Shown piece by piece: positions 14,892 through 15,338 of a stretch of DNA of 15,338 nucleotides. A program made the translations under genes and the position numbers. The notes beneath the pieces were generated by a model. That model saw only the letters and a program-made list of their open reading frames with translations, had not been told where the DNA came from and did no database searches. The first letter of the stretch is position 1; each line of letters opens with the position of its first letter. This DNA comes from Nitrospira sp. UBA6909 (GTDB lineage: Bacteria > Nitrospirota > Nitrospiria > Nitrospirales > Nitrospiraceae): assembly GCA_002451055.1 (NCBI GenBank), contig DKBD01000017.1:1410-16747 (forward strand), in the 5' to 3' direction.

Positions 14892-15338
14892 ATGGGAGAA
14901 GGAATCAGGCGCGCAGCTATCTTCAAATCACCGTGGGGGTGGATCGGTATTTCTGAAACGGCCAAAGGGATCGACGCAATTGCATTGCCCAAGGGATCAA
15001 AGCGGGCGATCGAGTCAGATCTCCGCTCGCTGGGAGGCGGGCCGCTCGAACCGGGAGAGTCCGCACGGTTGCAATCCGCCAGCCGCCAGGTGCTCGAATA
15101 TTTGGCCGGGACAAGGGAGACCTTCGATGTGCCGATTGATAGCTCCCGTAGCACTCCGTTTCAGCGCCGGGTGTGGCGGGTGCTTCAGCGGGTTCCCTAT
15201 GGCAAGCTACGTTCCTATCAATGGGTCGCGGCTCGCGTGGGTGGGTTGCACTATGCTCGTGCTGTCGGCAATGCAGTCGGTGCGAACCCGTTGCCGATCG
15301 TCATCCCCTGTCATCGGATCGTCGGGCAGGATGCATCG
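14892..15338 (+). CDS. ogt: Methylated-DNA--[protein]-cysteine S-methyltransferase, partial
   Basis: This repair protein transfers O6-alkyl groups from guanine to its own cysteine. Only the first 149 residues are in the window; the frame runs off the right edge. The N-terminal domain (FKSPWGWIGISETAKGIDAI) and the DNA-binding domain are visible. The latter contains STPFQRRVWRVLQRVPYGKL, a helix-turn-helix with ARAVGNAVGANPLPIVIPCH, and the acceptor C140 in PCHRIVG. The ATG at 14892 has no strong ribosome site; an in-frame GTG at 14880, overlapping the murJ stop, is an alternative that would couple translation to murJ. The remaining 15-25 residues should lie just beyond the window. Confidence 0.93.
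   Translation, partial: MGEGIRRAAIFKSPWGWIGISETAKGIDAIALPKGSKRAIESDLRSLGGGPLEPGESARLQSASRQVLEYLAGTRETFDVPIDSSRSTPFQRRVWRVLQRVPYGKLRSYQWVAARVGGLHYARAVGNAVGANPLPIVIPCHRIVGQDAS

Noticed and set aside
1..15338. CRISPR arrays, tRNA or rRNA genes, integrase or transposase genes
   Set aside because: I looked on both strands and saw no regular direct-repeat array, no tRNA-like cloverleaf and no recombinase frame.

Overview
The window looks like chromosomal DNA of a Gram-negative, GC-rich bacterium, most likely of the genus Nitrospira (Nitrospirota). LpxC and MurJ show that it makes lipid A and peptidoglycan. The three-subunit diheme-type succinate dehydrogenase, the lone bactofilin, the LemA-TPM-TPM cluster and the style of the intergenic repeats fit that group. 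The assignment is an inference from protein character; no marker gene in the window proves it. There is no rRNA, tRNA, CRISPR array or intact insertion sequence.

Layout. (1) 1-1281: the C-terminal end of a RiPP-type B12 radical SAM maturase on the plus strand converges on two minus-strand genes, an arsenosugar-associated AhpD-like protein and a 96-residue protein of unknown role. (2) 1282-1666: a gene-free stretch holding a roughly 231-bp element with imperfect terminal inverted repeats. (3) 1667-2494, minus: an inositol-monophosphatase family enzyme. (4) 2635-3411, plus: a small autonomous unit with an AT-rich promoter crowded with palindromes, a coiled-coil/HARE-HTH protein, a possible 16-residue lysine-rich peptide and a strong hairpin terminator. 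(5) 3412-3916: a gene-free stretch with five hairpins. (6) 3917-4849, minus: lpxC. (7) 4850-5498: a long, relatively AT-rich intergenic region with no recognised gene. (8) 5499-8937, plus: sdhC-sdhA-sdhB. (9) 9010-10364, plus: a zinc-ribbon PilZ protein and a bactofilin. (10) 10480-10830, minus: a DUF3703 protein. (11) 10981-13157, plus: LemA lipoprotein, secreted/anchored TPM protein and membrane TPM protein, with overlapping ends. (12) 13279-15338, plus: murJ and the start of an O6-alkylguanine-DNA alkyltransferase gene cut by the window edge.

How the genes relate. Most are housekeeping: outer-membrane biogenesis (lpxC), peptidoglycan precursor flipping (murJ), the TCA cycle and quinone pool (sdhCAB), cytoskeleton and cyclic-di-GMP type signalling (bactofilin, PilZ), and DNA repair (ogt). 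The accessory parts are the RiPP radical SAM end at the left edge, the orphan arsenosugar-type AhpD gene, and the HARE-HTH/lysine-peptide unit. The last is the strongest candidate for something not yet described: a putative self-regulated DNA-binding module with an extremely small basic peptide encoded behind it.
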